DNA of 64,000 nucleotides from Ideonella sp. (GTDB lineage: Bacteria; Pseudomonadota; Gammaproteobacteria; Burkholderiales; Burkholderiaceae_C), in assembly GCF_016702655.1 (NCBI RefSeq), contig NZ_JADJDO010000004.1:1-64000 (forward strand), written 5' to 3'. The position numbers and the translations under genes were made by a program. Each line of letters starts with the position of its first letter. Position 1 is the stretch's first letter. The notes beneath the pieces are model-generated. The model did no database searches and had not been told where the DNA came from. It was given only the letters and a program-made list of their open reading frames with translations. This document shows, in pieces, positions 8,652 to 17,771 of the stretch.

Positions 8652-9445
8652 TTGCCGGCCAGCGCCGCGGGCTCGCGCGCGAGCAGCCACAGCTTGAGGT
8701 AACGGTAGTAGGTGCCCTCGGCGGCATAGAGCGCGAGCACGAGGCCGAGGCGTCCGTCGAGGAAGCCGCGCTTGAACAGGTAGCCGCGGGCAAAGGTCCA
8801 CGCGGCGTGGCCGAGCGCGCCGGCGACGCTGCCTGCCTTGCCTTGGCGCTGCATGTCGTGCGCGCGGCCGGCACTGTAGCGGTTGAGCTTGGCGAGCGCA
8901 TCGTCGAGATCGGTCATGGTCTCGTGCAGCAAGTCGCCACGCAGGCGCGCGACCGGCCCGTCGACGCGCACGCTCTCGTGCACCAGGTCGTCGGTGAAGC
9001 GCCCCGCATCGCGCCTGAACAGGCGCAGCACGCGGTCGGGATACCAGTCGCCATGGCGCATCCACTGGCCGCAGAAGCTCGACAGGCGCTCGAGTTCATA
9101 GCCTGCCGCGCCACCCGCCTTGTCCGGTGCCACCGCGGCGCGGATCTCGGCCGCGAGGGCGGGACCGATGCGCTCGTCGGCGTCGATGCTCAGCACCCAG
9201 CGCCCTCGCGCCAGGGCCAGCGCTCGGTTCTTCTGCGGGCCGAAACCGGGCCAGTCGTCGGTGCGCACGACGCGCGCGCCGAAGGCCTCGGCGATCTCGC
9301 GCGTGTCGTCGCTGCTCGCCGCGTCGACGACGATCCACTCGTCGGCAAAGGCCACCGACTGCAGGCAGGCGAGCACATGACGGCTTTCATTGCGGGTGAT
9401 GAGGACGACCGACAGATTGACAGCGCTGTCTTGCGGGCTGGGCAT
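8648..9445 (-). CDS. Family 2 glycosyltransferase, WaaE/KdtX-like
   Basis: This 265-aa cytoplasmic or membrane-associated enzyme has a GT-A fold: an N-terminal S-V-V-L-I-T-R-N-E-S strand, the region I-V-V-D-A-A-S-S-D-D-T, and the metal-binding S-I-D-A-D-E-R-I. The distinctive H-G-D-W-Y-P-D-R-V-L-R-L-F-R-R and H-E-S-V tracts are shared with LPS-core WaaE/KdtX transferases, which add sugars to the LPS inner core. The ATG at 9443-9445 gives the family length. It is coupled to tolB by an ATGA overlap and diverges from msbA, whose product exports lipid A-core, so a role in LPS core assembly is likely. Confidence 0.8.
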   Translation of the reverse strand: MPSPQDSAVNLSVVLITRNESRHVLACLQSVAFADEWIVVDAASSDDTREIAEAFGARVVRTDDWPGFGPQKNRALALARGRWVLSIDADERIGPALAAEIRAAVAPDKAGGAAGYELERLSSFCGQWMRHGDWYPDRVLRLFRRDAGRFTDDLVHESVRVDGPVARLRGDLLHETMTDLDDALAKLNRYSAGRAHDMQRQGKAGSVAGALGHAAWTFARGYLFKRGFLDGRLGLVLALYAAEGTYYRYLKLWLLAREPAALAGK

Positions 9446-9548
9446 GGGCAGGGTTTGCGGCGCTGGGGCGACCCGGGCGATTGTAGGCAGCGCTGCAGCG
9501 GATAATCCGATTCGCCCCGCCGGGGCCGAGTTCCCTCCGCACCCGCGC

Positions 9549-11273
9549 ATGCCGCCGCTGAAACAACGCCTCGCCCGCATCACACCCTACTTCAGGCACG
9601 CGCGTGCCGGCTTCGCGGTGGCGTTCGTCGCGTCGCTCGTCGGTGCGGCGACCGAGCCGGTGCTGCCGGCGATGGTGCAGCCGCTGCTCGACAAGGGCTT
9701 CCAGGCCGGCGCGATCCCGCTCTGGCTGGTGCCGATCGTCATCGTCGGCCTGTTCGCGTTGCGCGGCGCAGCAGGCTGGGTGGCACAGTACGCGCTGACC
9801 TGGGCCTCGAATCGCGGCGTCGACGAGATGCGCCGCGCGATGTTCGACCACCTGATGGCGGCGCAGCCGTCGCTCTTCACGCGCCATTCGGCGAGCAGCC
9901 TGACCAACACCCTCGTCTACGAGGTCCAGAGCGGCGCGAGTCAGCTCGTCAACTCGCTCGTCGGGCTGATCAAGGACATCTTCTCGCTCGTCGCGCTGCT
10001 CGGCTACCTGCTGTGGCTCAACTGGCAGCTCACGGCCTTCGTCGGCGTGCTGCTGCCGACGGTCGCACTCGTGCTGCGCGCGATCGGCAAGCGGCTGCAC
10101 AAGCTCACCGTCGCCAGCCAGACAGCGACCGACGAACTCGCCTACGTGGTCGAAGAGAACGTGCTCGCGTGGCGCATCGTGCGCCTGCACGGCGCCGAGC
10201 GCGCCGAGGCGCAGCGCTTCGGGACGAGCAGCGACCGGCTGCGCCGGCTCACGCTGAAGACCGTCGCCGCCGGCGCGACGATGACACCGCTGACGCAGGT
10301 GCTCGCCGCCTGTGCCCTGTCGGCAGTGCTGACCGTCGCACTGTGGCAGAGCGAGACATCCGGCGGCACGGTGGGAAGCTTCGCGGCCTTCATCACCGCG
10401 ATGCTGATGATCATCTCGCCGATCAAGGGCCTGTCGTCGGTGGCGGGGCCGATCACGCGCGGCATCGCGGCGCTCGAACGCGGCGTGACGCTGATCGACG
10501 CCAGCCCGCTCGAGCAAGGCGGCAACTTCGACCCCGGCCGCGCGCGCGGCGAGCTCGAACTGCGCGCCGTGACGCTGCGCTATCGCGACGACCAGCCGCC
10601 CGCCCTCGCCGGCGTGAGCCTCACCCTGCGCGCCGGCGAGGCGGTGGCCCTCGTCGGGCCGTCGGGCGCGGGCAAGTCGACCTTCGTCAACCTGCTGCCG
10701 CGCTTCATCGAGCCGAGCGCGGGCGAGGTCCTGCTCGACGGTCGCCCGCTCGCCGAGTGGGACGTGCACGCGCTGCGACGTCAGTTCGCGCTCGTGAGCC
10801 AGGACGTGGTGCTGTTCAACGAGAGCGTCGCGCGCAACGTGGCCCTCGGCGCCGAGCTCGACCGCGCGCGCGTCGAGCAGGCCCTGAAGAGCGCGCACCT
10901 GACCGACTTCGTCGCCACGCTGCCCGACGGCATCGACTCGGTGATCGGCCACAACGGCGGCGAGCTCTCGGGCGGCCAGCGCCAGCGCCTCGCGATCGCG
11001 CGCGCGATCTACAAGGACGCCGCGATCCTGATCCTCGACGAGGCCACCTCGGCGCTCGACTCCGAGTCCGAGCGCCAGGTGCAAGCCGCGCTCGAGGTGC
11101 TGATGCGCGGGCGCACCTCGCTCGTGATCGCGCACCGGCTGTCGACCATCGAGCGCGCCGATCGCATCGTCGCGCTCGACGCCGGGCGCATCGTCGAGCA
11201 GGGCTCGCACGCCGAGTTGCTCGCCCATGGCGGCCTGTACGCGCATCTTCATTCACTGCAATTCAGGAGCTGA
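9549..11273 (+). CDS. msbA: Lipid A export ATP-binding/permease protein MsbA
   Basis: This 574-aa half-transporter flips core-lipid A across the inner membrane. Six transmembrane segments occupy residues 1 to about 320 and an ATPase domain the rest: Walker A G-P-S-G-A-G-K-S near 370, signature L-S-G-G-Q near 473 and Walker B I-L-I-L-D-E-A near 493, followed by the switch H (I-A-H-R-L-S-T). The start M-P-P-L-K-Q-R-L is chosen because upstream codons read into the divergent promoter region. Neighbouring glycosyltransferases support an LPS role over a generic multidrug function. Confidence 0.87.
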   Translation: MPPLKQRLARITPYFRHARAGFAVAFVASLVGAATEPVLPAMVQPLLDKGFQAGAIPLWLVPIVIVGLFALRGAAGWVAQYALTWASNRGVDEMRRAMFDHLMAAQPSLFTRHSASSLTNTLVYEVQSGASQLVNSLVGLIKDIFSLVALLGYLLWLNWQLTAFVGVLLPTVALVLRAIGKRLHKLTVASQTATDELAYVVEENVLAWRIVRLHGAERAEAQRFGTSSDRLRRLTLKTVAAGATMTPLTQVLAACALSAVLTVALWQSETSGGTVGSFAAFITAMLMIISPIKGLSSVAGPITRGIAALERGVTLIDASPLEQGGNFDPGRARGELELRAVTLRYRDDQPPALAGVSLTLRAGEAVALVGPSGAGKSTFVNLLPRFIEPSAGEVLLDGRPLAEWDVHALRRQFALVSQDVVLFNESVARNVALGAELDRARVEQALKSAHLTDFVATLPDGIDSVIGHNGGELSGGQRQRLAIARAIYKDAAILILDEATSALDSESERQVQAALEVLMRGRTSLVIAHRLSTIERADRIVALDAGRIVEQGSHAELLAHGGLYAHLHSLQFRS

Positions 11274-11277
11274 ACGC

Positions 11278-11868
11278 ATGACAGCATTCCCCATCAGCCG
11301 CTTCGGCGCCCCGGCGATCGCGGACCTGCCGCAAGACATCCGCGAACGCATCCTCGACGTCCAGGCCAAGTCGGGCTTCGTGCCCAACGTCTTTCTCGCG
11401 CTCGCGCGCCGGCCGGATGAATTCCGCGCCTTTTTCGCTTATCACGATGCCCTGCTGCTGCGCGAGTCGGGCCTGACCAAGGCCGACAAGGAGATGATCA
11501 TCGTCGCGACGAGCAGCGCCAACGGCTGCCAGTACTGCGTCGTCGCGCACGGCGCACTGCTGCGCATCTACGCCAAGAACCCGCTTGTCGCCGACCAGGT
11601 GGCGGTGAACTACCGCAAGGCCGACATCACGCCGCGCCAGAAGGCCATGCTTGCCTTCGCGATGAAGGTCTGCACCGACTCGGCAGCGGTCGGCGACGCC
11701 GACTTCGAAGCCCTGCGCGAGCACGGCCTCGGCGACGACGACGCGTGGGACATCACCGCGATCACGGGCCTGTTCGGCCTGTCCAACCGCATGGCCAACG
11801 TGAGCGCGATGCGGCCCAACGATGAGTTCTACCTGATGGGGCGGGTGCCGCGGACCAAGAAATCTTGA
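11278..11868 (+). CDS. AhpD-like carboxymuconolactone decarboxylase family (peroxidase-related) protein
   Basis: This 196-aa all-helical protein carries a C-Q-Y-C-V-V-A-H-G motif at about residues 81 to 89, the CxxC-x3-H redox centre of AhpD-like proteins, within a larger peroxidase-related subfamily. Such proteins may use the Cys pair for peroxide or hydroperoxide reduction, but physiological substrates are mostly unknown. It starts four bases after the msbA stop and its stop overlaps the ATG of the next gene, so it is in an operon with msbA and a glycosyltransferase. Confidence 0.8.
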   Translation: MTAFPISRFGAPAIADLPQDIRERILDVQAKSGFVPNVFLALARRPDEFRAFFAYHDALLLRESGLTKADKEMIIVATSSANGCQYCVVAHGALLRIYAKNPLVADQVAVNYRKADITPRQKAMLAFAMKVCTDSAAVGDADFEALREHGLGDDDAWDITAITGLFGLSNRMANVSAMRPNDEFYLMGRVPRTKKS

Positions 11869-12950
11869 TGACGCGGCTCGCGATCTCGAACCACGGACTG
11901 CGCAACAGCGGCGGCATCGAACGCTACGCGCTGACGCTGGTGCGTGGCCTGCACGGGCGCGACATCCGGCCGGTCTTTATCGCCAAGAAGTTCGACCCCG
12001 CCCTGCCCGAGGTCGGCTGGGTCGACGCAGTGCGCGTGCCGATGATCGGCATTCCGGGCAAGCTGCGCGACCTGTGGTTCGACCGATGCATCCGCGCCGT
12101 CAAGCGCCGCCGCAGTCTGTTCCCGCTCATCGCCTGCAACCAGACCGGCGCCGCCGACATCGCGATCTGCGGCAGCACGCATCCGGGCTATCTGGAGGCG
12201 ATGGGATTGCGCGCCGGCATGTCCGACGGCTGGAAGACCCGCCTCGAGCACGCCCACCTGCACAATGCACGCATCGTCGTCGCGCACTCGCAGCGCATGG
12301 CCGACGAGGCGGAGCGCTTTCACGGCGTGGCCCGCGACAAGATCCGCCTGCTCTACCCGCCGGTGGACGGCGCGCGCTTCCACACGGTCGGCGCGGAAGA
12401 CCGGCAGCGCCTGCGCGAGCAGCTCGACCTGCCCGCCGAGCGCGCCGTCTTCCTGCTCGCATCGACCGGCCACAAGCGCAAGGGGCTGGACCTGCTGGTC
12501 GACTTCTTTCGCGCGACGACGCTGCCGGTGCTGCTCGTCGTCGCCGGGCGACCGATCGCCGACGCCGGGCCGAACATCCGCTATCTCGGCTACCGCAGTG
12601 ACATCGAGAACGTCTACCGCGCGGTCGACTTCACGATCCTCGCCTCGGCCTACGAGCCGTTCGGCCTCGTCGGCGTCGAGTCGGTGCTGTGCGGTACGCC
12701 GGTACTGGTCGCCGAGGGCGTCGGCTGCGCCGAGATGATCCGCCCGCCGGCCCGGATAGCCTTCGATCGCGCGCGTCCGGCGAGCCTGGGCGCCGCGGTC
12801 GGCGAGGCGCAGCGACGCTGGTGCAGCGCCCGCGCGCGTGTCGTCGACCCGGTCGGCGCGCTCGCCTACGATCCGGGCGTCGACCGCCACGTGGAGGCCC
12901 TGCTCGAGATCGCGCGTGGCATCACGCCGGCGCCCACGCAACCATCGTGA
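11868..12950 (+). CDS. Family 4 (GT-B) glycosyltransferase
   Basis: A 360-aa GT-B protein. It has an N-terminal G-G-I-E-R-Y acceptor-binding segment, the central linker L-L-Y-P-P-V-D, a nucleotide-sugar-binding start S-T-G-H-K-R-K-G-L-D-L-L, and the catalytic-type E-x7-E region A-Y-E-P-F-G-L-V-G-V-E-S. These match retaining group 1 (GT4) transferases acting on LPS or capsule. The start ATG overlaps the previous stop (TGATG). Its end overlaps the convergent methyltransferase gene by 29 bases. Sugar and acceptor are not predictable. Confidence 0.85.
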   Translation: MTRLAISNHGLRNSGGIERYALTLVRGLHGRDIRPVFIAKKFDPALPEVGWVDAVRVPMIGIPGKLRDLWFDRCIRAVKRRRSLFPLIACNQTGAADIAICGSTHPGYLEAMGLRAGMSDGWKTRLEHAHLHNARIVVAHSQRMADEAERFHGVARDKIRLLYPPVDGARFHTVGAEDRQRLREQLDLPAERAVFLLASTGHKRKGLDLLVDFFRATTLPVLLVVAGRPIADAGPNIRYLGYRSDIENVYRAVDFTILASAYEPFGLVGVESVLCGTPVLVAEGVGCAEMIRPPARIAFDRARPASLGAAVGEAQRRWCSARARVVDPVGALAYDPGVDRHVEALLEIARGITPAPTQPS

Positions 12951-13986
12951 GCGACTCTGCGCGCTCGGGCCGAGCCAGCGCGGCACGATCCCAGGCCCGG
13001 CCCACGCGGCGCGCCGCGCGCTGACCCGCCCTGTCGATGCGGTACGGATCCCGACCGTCGCGGATCGCCTCGCTTTGGGCGATGAAGAACTCGGCGTCGA
13101 GTTGCGGCGCCTGCAGCTCGATGCGCTCGTAGCCTGCGCGCTCGAGGGCGAGGCGCAGACTCAGCGGGCCAAAGATCACCAGGTGGCGCGGCGGCTCCAG
13201 GCCACGCCAGTCGGCGCCATAGCGCTCGGCGCCGGCGCCGCACCCGTTGGGCGTCTGCAGCCATATCCGGCCGCCCGGACGCAGCCAGCCTCGCATCCGT
13301 GCGAGCGCACCGACCGGGTCATGCAAATGCTCGATCACGTGGCTCGCGGTCACGTGATCGAGGCTCGCAGCTTCGATTGCGGCACTCTCGATCGTGGCCG
13401 CCTGCACGTCGAATCCGAGCGCACGCACCTGGGCCGCAGCCTGCGGGTCGAATTCGACGCCGCGTGCGCGAAAGCCGAGCGCCTGCGCCACGCGCAGAAA
13501 GCCGCCATCGCCGCAGCCGACGTCGAGCAGTTCCGCCCCGGCCCGCGCAGCCGGCAAGTGGCGGATGAACTGGCCTGCCCGGACTCGCCGGCGCGCGCTG
13601 GCGGCGATCGCGAGCCAGCCCAGCGGCAGCGCGCCTGCAAGCCCATGTCCGAAGGCGTGGGCATAGTAGCTCGCGTGCAGTGCGCGCTTGAACCACAGAT
13701 CGGGGCGATCGCCCGGCACGAGAAACTGCCGCTCGGGGCCGGCGTGCGTGTGGTAGGCGCGATAGGCTCTCGCGATCGTCGCCCGTGTCGGGCGGGGATC
13801 GAGCTGTGCCGCGTCGCATTCGGCGCAGCGCCACAGCGTCCAGCGCCCCGGTGCGCAGCCATGGACGCGGTCGCGCAGGCCATCCAGCCAGAGCGCTCTA
13901 GCGCCACTGCCGCAGACGAGGCAGCGTGGTGCGCGCTCGAGGTCGCACGCCGGCCAGTCGTCGTCGGTCTGCGATGCGTCGTCCAT
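12922..13986 (-). CDS. SAM-dependent methyltransferase with N-terminal zinc-finger-like motif
   Basis: A class I methyltransferase domain occupies the middle of this roughly 354-aa protein: motif I L-L-D-V-G-C-G-D-G-G-F, then the acidic G-V-E-F-D-P and the H-V-I-E-H-L-H-D-P motif. An N-terminal C-L-V-C-G plus C-A-E-C-D pair resembles the zinc-binding start of sugar C-methyltransferase-like proteins. The final W-L-Q-T-P-N-G and R-H-L-V-I-F-G segments are common in surface-glycan methyltransferases. ATGs at 13986 and 13995 are both possible starts. It is divergent from the next glycosyltransferase, 20 bases away, and convergent with the previous one. Confidence 0.75.
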   Translation of the reverse strand: MDDASQTDDDWPACDLERAPRCLVCGSGARALWLDGLRDRVHGCAPGRWTLWRCAECDAAQLDPRPTRATIARAYRAYHTHAGPERQFLVPGDRPDLWFKRALHASYYAHAFGHGLAGALPLGWLAIAASARRRVRAGQFIRHLPAARAGAELLDVGCGDGGFLRVAQALGFRARGVEFDPQAAAQVRALGFDVQAATIESAAIEAASLDHVTASHVIEHLHDPVGALARMRGWLRPGGRIWLQTPNGCGAGAERYGADWRGLEPPRHLVIFGPLSLRLALERAGYERIELQAPQLDAEFFIAQSEAIRDGRDPYRIDRAGQRAARRVGRAWDRAALARPERAESLTMVAWAPA

Positions 13987-14005
13987 CGCGGGCATCATAG
14001 GCGGC

Positions 14006-14992
14006 ATGAGCCAAGTCGCGCAGCCGCTCGTCAGCATCCTGCTGATCGCCTACAACCAGCAAGACACGATTGGAGAGGCGATTGCCGGCGCGCTTGCGCA
14101 GACGTATTCGCCGCTGGAAATCCTCATTTCCGACGATGCGTCCAGCGACGGTACGTTCGCGGCGATGCAGGCTGCCATCGCTGGCTATGCCGGGCCGCAC
14201 CGGGTGCGGCTCAACTGCAACGAGCGCAACCTGGGCATCGGCGCGCACCTGAGCCGGCTCGTGGCAATGTCGCGCGGTGAACTGCTCGTCGTTGCCGCGG
14301 GCGACGACGTGTCACTGCCGCAGCGCTGCGAGCGCATCGTGGCAGCCTGGCTCGCCTCGGGTCGCAAGTTCGACCTGATCGCGAGTGCGCTCGAGGACAT
14401 CGACGCGCAGGGCCGGGCTCATGCACGGATCGTGCCCTCCGATCTGGCAAGCTATCGAAATGCTGCCGACTGGATCGCGCGTCCGCCCTTCGTCGTCGGC
14501 GCTGCGCAGGCCTGGACGCGGCGGCTGTTCGACCGCTTCGGGCCGCTGCCCGAGGGCGTCGTTGCCGAGGACCTGCTGATGGTCTTTCGCGCCATCGTCG
14601 GCGGCGGCGCGATGACGCTGGCCGAGCCGCTGGTGCGCTACCGGCGCGGCGGCATCTCGCGCCGGCGCAGGGCGATGAGCGCGCGGCAGGTCGTCGTGCG
14701 GCTGCTGAAGAACAATCGCCACAGCCTGATCGAGCTGCCGCAACTGCTGGCCGACGCGCGAGTCGCGGGCCAACTCGAGGCGGTCGAGGCCGCGTTGCAG
14801 CGCCAGCTCGCACGCGAGGTCTTCATCCGCGACCTGTTCGCGGCCAACAGCCTTGGTGAACGCGCGCGTCTCGTCGCCCGGTCGAGCGAGGTGCCGCTGT
14901 CGCAGCGGCTACGCTTCGCGGTCTACGCAATCTGCCCGGCGCTGCTCGCGCCGCTGTTCTGGGCCAAGCGGCTCGCCCCGCGTCGCGAGTAG
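14006..14992 (+). CDS. Family 2 glycosyltransferase
   Basis: This 328-aa GT-A enzyme begins V-S-I-L-L-I-A-Y-N-Q-Q-D-T-I and carries S-D-D-A-S-S-D-G-T and A-A-G-D-D-V, the nucleotide-sugar and metal-binding motifs of inverting GT2 enzymes. A C-terminal hydrophobic stretch near residues 300 to 322 may associate with the membrane. It diverges from the methyltransferase gene and converges with another GT2 gene whose stop begins two bases after its own. It is part of the surface-glycan locus; substrate unknown. Confidence 0.82.
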   Translation: MSQVAQPLVSILLIAYNQQDTIGEAIAGALAQTYSPLEILISDDASSDGTFAAMQAAIAGYAGPHRVRLNCNERNLGIGAHLSRLVAMSRGELLVVAAGDDVSLPQRCERIVAAWLASGRKFDLIASALEDIDAQGRAHARIVPSDLASYRNAADWIARPPFVVGAAQAWTRRLFDRFGPLPEGVVAEDLLMVFRAIVGGGAMTLAEPLVRYRRGGISRRRRAMSARQVVVRLLKNNRHSLIELPQLLADARVAGQLEAVEAALQRQLAREVFIRDLFAANSLGERARLVARSSEVPLSQRLRFAVYAICPALLAPLFWAKRLAPRRE

Positions 14993-14993
14993 C

Positions 14994-15842
14994 TCAACCG
15001 AAGCGCCGCCGCAGCGCGCTCTTGCGCAATGCCCACTTCAGGCCCGGGTCGCGCGCCGGGTCGGGCTCGGGCAGCGCGCCCTGCGAGATGGCCGGCTCGC
15101 CGCGGTGCAGGTAGTAGCGGTCGAAGGTCGATTGCGTCATCCCCCACTTGGTGAGGAACTGGCGCCGGCCGTCGTTCTTGACCACCTTGCCGGTCGACTT
15201 GCACTGGAAGTGGTAGACCAGCGCATCGCCGATGCCGAGGAAGTGGCGGCAGCCGGCATGCCAGAGCTTCATCGAGAAGTCGTTGTCGCTGCTCATGCCG
15301 GGCGAGAGCTCGGTGCTGTAGCCGCCGCAGGCGAACCACCAGCGCCGGTGCACCAGCGTCGGCGGCCAGGTCGCGCCCAGCCAGTCAGCGCGCTTGAGCG
15401 TGGGGAGTGCGGCGAGGAGCTCGTCCTTGCGAAAACTCCCGGTCGTGTCGCCATGGTCGGCGACGACGACGCAAGGGTTGCCGCTCGCGCGCGGCTCGAT
15501 CATCGTCCCCGACAGCATGAACAGGTCCGACGCCATGGCCTGGGCACGCGCGAGCAGCGCCTGGTCCCACCCCGGGCAGCAGAACATGTCGTCGTTGAGG
15601 TAGACGATCCAGTCGTGGCGCGCCAGCATTGCCGCCTCGTTGACGGCGTAGCAGATGCCGACGTTGGCGTCCGAAAACGTCGCGTCGATCCCTTGCGCGC
15701 GTACCCAATCGCGTGTGCCGTCGCTGCCGTCGTTGACGTGGACGATGATCTGGTGCGCGTGCGCCGACTGCTCGCGAATGCTCTGCACGCACAGCTGCAG
15801 GTACGCGAGGTTGTTCCAGGTCGGGATCAGGATCGAAAACAT
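14994..15842 (-). CDS. Family 2 glycosyltransferase
   Basis: A 282-aa GT-A enzyme with the N-terminal F-S-I-L-I-P-T-W-N-N-L, V-N-D-G-S-D-G-T and L-N-D-D-M motifs of the GT2 family. The segment M-S-S-D-N-D-F-S-M-K-L-W supplies a likely catalytic acidic residue. It stands alone on the minus strand between the convergent GT2 gene and the end of the transporter operon. It probably acts on the same surface polymer as its neighbours. Confidence 0.82.
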   Translation of the reverse strand: MFSILIPTWNNLAYLQLCVQSIREQSAHAHQIIVHVNDGSDGTRDWVRAQGIDATFSDANVGICYAVNEAAMLARHDWIVYLNDDMFCCPGWDQALLARAQAMASDLFMLSGTMIEPRASGNPCVVVADHGDTTGSFRKDELLAALPTLKRADWLGATWPPTLVHRRWWFACGGYSTELSPGMSSDNDFSMKLWHAGCRHFLGIGDALVYHFQCKSTGKVVKNDGRRQFLTKWGMTQSTFDRYYLHRGEPAISQGALPEPDPARDPGLKWALRKSALRRRFG

Positions 15843-15866
15843 TGCGTGCGCCCGATTGTCGTCGCG

Positions 15867-16637
15867 CTACGCCGCGCGCGCGCCGCCGAGGAACCGGCGC
15901 AGCCGCTCGCTGCGCGGATGGGCGAGGACCTGCGCCGGCGCACCGCGCTCCTCGATCATCCCCTCGTGCAGGAAAACGACCTCGCTCGCCACGTCGCGCG
16001 CGAAGCCCATCTCGTGCGTGACGACGATCATCGTGCGGCCCTCGGCGGCGAGGTCGCGCATCACGCGCAGCACCTCGCCGACGAGTTCGGGGTCGAGCGC
16101 CGAGGTCGGCTCGTCGAACAGCATCACCTCGGGCTGCATCGCGAGCGCGCGCGCGATCGCCACGCGCTGCTGCTCGCCGCCGGACAGGCGCGCCGGGTAG
16201 ACGTCCTTGCGATGCTGCACGCCGACACGCACGAGCAGCGCCTCGGCGCGCGCGACGGCCTCGTCGCGCGACAGGCCGAGCACCTGCATCGGCGCCTCGA
16301 TCACGTTGGCGAGCGCCGTCATGTGCGCCCACAGGTTGAAGTGCTGGAACACCATCGCGACGCGCGAACGCAGCCGCTGCAGCTGCCTCGCGTCGCGCGC
16401 GTGGAGCGTGCCGTCGCGCCCCGGCACGAGCGCGAGTTCCTCGTCGCCGATCACGATGCGCCCCGCCTGCGGCCGCTCGAGCAGGTTGATGCAGCGCAGC
16501 AGCGTGCTCTTGCCGCTGCCGCTGGCGCCGATGATCGCGATCACGTCGCCCGCCTCGGCCGACAACGTCACGCCCTTCAACACCTCGTGCTCGCCGTAGC
16601 GCTTGCGCAGCCCCTCGACGAGCAGCGCCCGGCTCAT
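15867..16637 (-). CDS. aotP: Basic amino-acid ABC transporter ATPase, AotP/HisP-like
   Basis: The 256-aa cytoplasmic ATPase has Walker A G-A-S-G-S-G-K-S-T at residues 37 to 45, the L-S-G-G-E-Q-Q-R signature and Walker B V-M-L-F-D-E-P-T-S-A-L-D, with the H-E-M-G-F-A-R switch region of the polar amino-acid (HisP/AotP/GlnQ) group. Its start overlaps the aotO stop (ATGA). It is the last gene of a J-Q-M-O-P order identical to the Pseudomonas arginine/ornithine system, so arginine or ornithine is the likeliest substrate. Confidence 0.85.
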   Translation of the reverse strand: MSRALLVEGLRKRYGEHEVLKGVTLSAEAGDVIAIIGASGSGKSTLLRCINLLERPQAGRIVIGDEELALVPGRDGTLHARDARQLQRLRSRVAMVFQHFNLWAHMTALANVIEAPMQVLGLSRDEAVARAEALLVRVGVQHRKDVYPARLSGGEQQRVAIARALAMQPEVMLFDEPTSALDPELVGEVLRVMRDLAAEGRTMIVVTHEMGFARDVASEVVFLHEGMIEERGAPAQVLAHPRSERLRRFLGGARAA

Positions 16638-17752
16638 TCGCCGAGCAGCTTGCCGCTGCGAAAGGCGGACGCGCCGGCGACCTTGCACACGCCGGCGCCG
16701 GCGGCGACGAAGCGCCCCGGCTCGCGCGCGTAGAGCAGGCCGGCGACGCCGCAGCGGAGCGGCGTTGCGCCGCCGCCGAGCGGATCGACGACCTCGGCGA
16801 CGACTTCGCCGGCGGCGACCTGCTCGCCCGGCGCGCGGGCGAAGACGAGCACGCCTGCCACCGGCGTGCGCACGGTCTCGGAGCCGGCCAGCGGCGTGGC
16901 CGGGCCGAGCAGCGGCGGCAGCGGCGTCGCCACGCCGGCGACGAGCCCGCGCCGCACCAGGTAGCGGATCAGTGCGTCGGCATCGGCCTCGGCGAGGGCG
17001 TGGCTCACGTCGGCCTGGCCGCGCAGTTCGACGGTGACGGCGACACAGCCCATCGGCACCGCGGCCCGCGCGCCGAAGTGCGCCGCGAGCTGCCACCACG
17101 TCTGCGAGCAGGCCTCGTCGAACGGGTTGTCGCCCGACTCGCTGGCCAGCAGCGTCGCCTGCGCGCCCAGGTCGCGGGCGAGCGGCTCGACCTCCTCCCA
17201 GATCGCCGTGCCGGCGTAGAGGTGCAGCACCGATTCGCCGTCGCAGTGCAGGTCGAGCACGACCTCGGCGTCGCAGGCGAGCGCCAGCAGCGTCTTGCGC
17301 AGGCTGGCAAGTTCGCTCTCGGCCGCGCACTCGGCAGCGGCCTCGCGCAGCGCCGCGCGGATCAGGCGCGCGTTGGCCGCCGCGTCCGCGCCGAGGGTGC
17401 CCTCGACGCGGCGCAACACGGCGGCGAACAGCGCCGGATAGTGGCGGTTGAAGTTCTCGCCGCTGTGCAGCTCGAAGCGGCCCTGGGGCGTGCGCAGCAT
17501 CGACTGCGCGAGGCCGATCGGATTGGCCACCGGCACGACGACCACCTCGGCGCGCAGCGCACCTTCGTCCTCGAGCCGCTGCAGCCGCTGGCGCAGGTGA
17601 TGCGCGACGAGCATGCCCGGCAACTCGTCCGCATGCAACGAGGCCTGGACGTAGACCTTGCGCGCGCTGCCCAGCTCGCCATAGTGAAAGCTGACGACTT
17701 CGCGCGCCGTGCCGGGCGGCGTGTGGTCGAGCGGATGACGGTGTTGCTGCAT
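16634..17752 (-). CDS. aotO: Succinylglutamate desuccinylase/aspartoacylase family protein, AotO-like
   Basis: This 372-aa protein belongs to the AstE/AspA zinc carboxypeptidase-like family. A zinc-binding H-A-D-E-L-P-G motif lies near residue 40, N-F-N-R-H-Y near 101, and a third ligand in V-L-D-L-H-C-D. A C-terminal lipoyl-like beta domain resembles other transporter-linked members. In the Pseudomonas aotJQMOP operon the matching gene, aotO, has no established biochemical role. Here it is likewise between permease and ATPase genes, overlapping aotP by four bases. Confidence 0.78.
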   Translation of the reverse strand: MQQHRHPLDHTPPGTAREVVSFHYGELGSARKVYVQASLHADELPGMLVAHHLRQRLQRLEDEGALRAEVVVVPVANPIGLAQSMLRTPQGRFELHSGENFNRHYPALFAAVLRRVEGTLGADAAANARLIRAALREAAAECAAESELASLRKTLLALACDAEVVLDLHCDGESVLHLYAGTAIWEEVEPLARDLGAQATLLASESGDNPFDEACSQTWWQLAAHFGARAAVPMGCVAVTVELRGQADVSHALAEADADALIRYLVRRGLVAGVATPLPPLLGPATPLAGSETVRTPVAGVLVFARAPGEQVAAGEVVAEVVDPLGGGATPLRCGVAGLLYAREPGRFVAAGAGVCKVAGASAFRSGKLLGE

Positions 17753-17771
17753 GGAAGAGGGTGCGTTCGGT

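Noticed and set aside
9387..11252. A 621-aa open frame opposite msbA
   Set aside because: Antisense of the ATPase gene with no recognisable domain or start signal.
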